Source: Streptosporangiaceae bacterium
GTDB lineage: Bacteria; Actinomycetota; Actinomycetes; Streptosporangiales; Streptosporangiaceae
Reading direction: 5' to 3'
DNA length: 6,244 nt
Assembly: GCA_030045175.1 (NCBI GenBank)
Contig: JASIBM010000528.1
Location: 1-6,244 of the forward strand
This document shows positions 5,229 to 6,244 of the stretch, piece after piece; the stretch's first letter is position 1; each line of letters starts with the position of its first letter. The notes below the pieces were generated by a model. The model was not told the DNA's origin and searched no databases. It worked only from the letters and a program-made list of their open reading frames with translations. Both the position numbers and the translations under genes were made by a program.

Positions 5229-6244
5229 GTGAGCGAGGGCCTTCCTGGCGATCCTGAAGGGCTCATGGCTAGCTTCGCCGTTGGCTCCCGGATCGCGGGG
5301 TACCGGCTTGAGGAGCGGATCGGCGCCGGCGGGATGGCCGTCGTGTTCAGGGCGGTCGACGAGCGGCTGAACCGGCGGGTCGCGCTGAAGGCCATCACGC
5401 CGGGCCTGGCCGCCGACGCCGACTTCAGGCGGCGGTTCATCCACGAGTCCAGGGCGGCGGCGGCGGTCGATGACCCGCACATCATCCCGGTCTACGAGGC
5501 TGGCGAGGCCGACGGCGTGCTGTTCATCGCGATGCGGTTCGTCCCCGGCGGTGACGTCCGCGCGCTGATGCGCCGCGAGGGCGCGCTGCCGCCTGACCGG
5601 GCCACCACGATCATCTCAGCCATCGCGTCGGCGCTGGACGCCGCCCACGCGGCCGGCCTGATCCACCGGGACGTCAAGCCGGCGAACATGCTGGTCGACT
5701 CCAGGCCCGACCGGCCCGATCACGTGTACCTGTCCGACTTCGGGCTGAGCAAGGGCGCGCTGTCTTCGGTCGGGCTGACCGGGACTGGCATGTTCATCGG
5801 GACGCTTGATTACTGCGCGCCCGAGCAGATCGAGGGGAAGCCCGTCGACGCGCGGGCGGACCAGTACGCGCTGGCCTGCTCGGCGTTCGAGCTGCTGGCC
5901 GGAACGCCGCCGTTCGTGCGCGAGCAGCTTCCCGCCGTGATCTGGGCGCACATGTCCGAGCCGCCGCCCGCGTTGTCGTCGCGGCGGCCCGAGCTTGGCC
6001 AGGCGGCCGATCCCGTGTTCGCCCGAGCGCTGGCGAAGGCGCCGCAGAACAGGTACCCGAAGTGCGCGGAGTTCGCCAGCGCGCTCAGGTCCGCGCTAGG
6101 CGTCGCGCCCTATAACCGGGTCTCAGGTCCCTCGCCCGTTCCTGCCGTCGGCCAGATCGCCGAGGACGACACGATCCTGCGCTATCCGCCGACCGAGGTG
6201 GCAGGCGCGGCAACGGCGGCCGAGGCGGCCGCCCCCGTGGCGCC
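5229..6244 (+). CDS. Ser/Thr protein kinase, PknB/Hanks type (partial, right edge)
   Basis: 338 residues are visible and the frame is still open at the window edge. A complete Hanks-type kinase domain spans about residues 25-290: Gly-rich loop GAGGMAVVF (32-40), VALK with ATP-binding K54, probable helix-C glutamate E73, catalytic HRDVKPAN (146-153, D148), DFG (170-172), an activation loop with T184 and T186 ahead of GTLDYCAPEQ (191-200), DQYALAC (211-217) and a late R275. All catalytic residues are present, so it should be an active kinase autophosphorylating on the activation loop. After the domain an Ala/Pro-rich linker begins, as is usual before a transmembrane segment or sensor domain in actinobacteria; that part is outside the window, so ligand and topology cannot be stated. 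It starts a new unit after the inverted repeat, and nothing ties it functionally to the steroid genes. Confidence 0.92.
   Translation, partial: MSEGLPGDPEGLMASFAVGSRIAGYRLEERIGAGGMAVVFRAVDERLNRRVALKAITPGLAADADFRRRFIHESRAAAAVDDPHIIPVYEAGEADGVLFIAMRFVPGGDVRALMRREGALPPDRATTIISAIASALDAAHAAGLIHRDVKPANMLVDSRPDRPDHVYLSDFGLSKGALSSVGLTGTGMFIGTLDYCAPEQIEGKPVDARADQYALACSAFELLAGTPPFVREQLPAVIWAHMSEPPPALSSRRPELGQAADPVFARALAKAPQNRYPKCAEFASALRSALGVAPYNRVSGPSPVPAVGQIAEDDTILRYPPTEVAGAATAAEAAAPVA

Noticed and set aside
5130..5951. Minus-strand open frames across the kinase gene
   Set aside because: The plus strand encodes a kinase with every catalytic motif; the opposite-strand frames have no recognisable domain.

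Overview
The window is about 6.2 kb of very GC-rich DNA with short intergenic gaps, GTG starts and strong G/C preference at third codon positions. This, together with the gene content (an actinobacterial Ser/Thr kinase and mycobacterial-type steroid catabolism genes), points to an actinomycete, probably a soil member outside Mycobacterium. The genus cannot be fixed from the sequence.

Layout. Positions 1-255 hold no convincing gene but contain four perfect copies of a 10-bp repeat whose minus strand fits a G-quadruplex motif. A P-loop nucleotide kinase-like protein follows (256-792, +). Next comes a promoter-like TTGACA element and a small, visibly less GC-rich gene for a secreted, cysteine-containing protein that looks like a beta-trefoil (ricin-B-like) lectin fragment (908-1405, +). 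It converges on a minus-strand enoyl-CoA hydratase (1462-2265).

The centre of interest is the next block. The hydratase closely resembles mycobacterial EchA19 and is divergent from an acyl-CoA synthetase (2358-4004, +) that closely resembles FadD19. The same head-to-head arrangement occurs in Mycobacterium tuberculosis. The 92-bp gap between the two starts carries an imperfect palindrome centred on AACAGGTT that resembles the operator of the cholesterol regulator KstR. FadD19 is followed after 3 bp by an FMN-dependent NPD-family oxidoreductase resembling IpdC (4008-5114, +), so the two are almost certainly one transcript. Together these genes suggest activation of a sterol side-chain carboxylate to its CoA ester, hydration of the C24-branched enoyl-CoA, and a flavin-dependent step of steroid (possibly ring C/D) breakdown.

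A strong inverted repeat (5125-5177) closes this operon. A Ser/Thr protein kinase then starts at GTG 5229 and runs off the right edge; its catalytic domain is complete and only the beginning of its linker is present.

No tRNA, rRNA, CRISPR, insertion sequence or obviously new multigene system was seen. The most useful leads are the conserved echA19/fadD19 control region, the coupling of an ipdC-like gene to fadD19, the compositionally odd secreted protein, and the G4-type repeat. Family names rest on remembered similarity to characterised proteins, since no search could be run.
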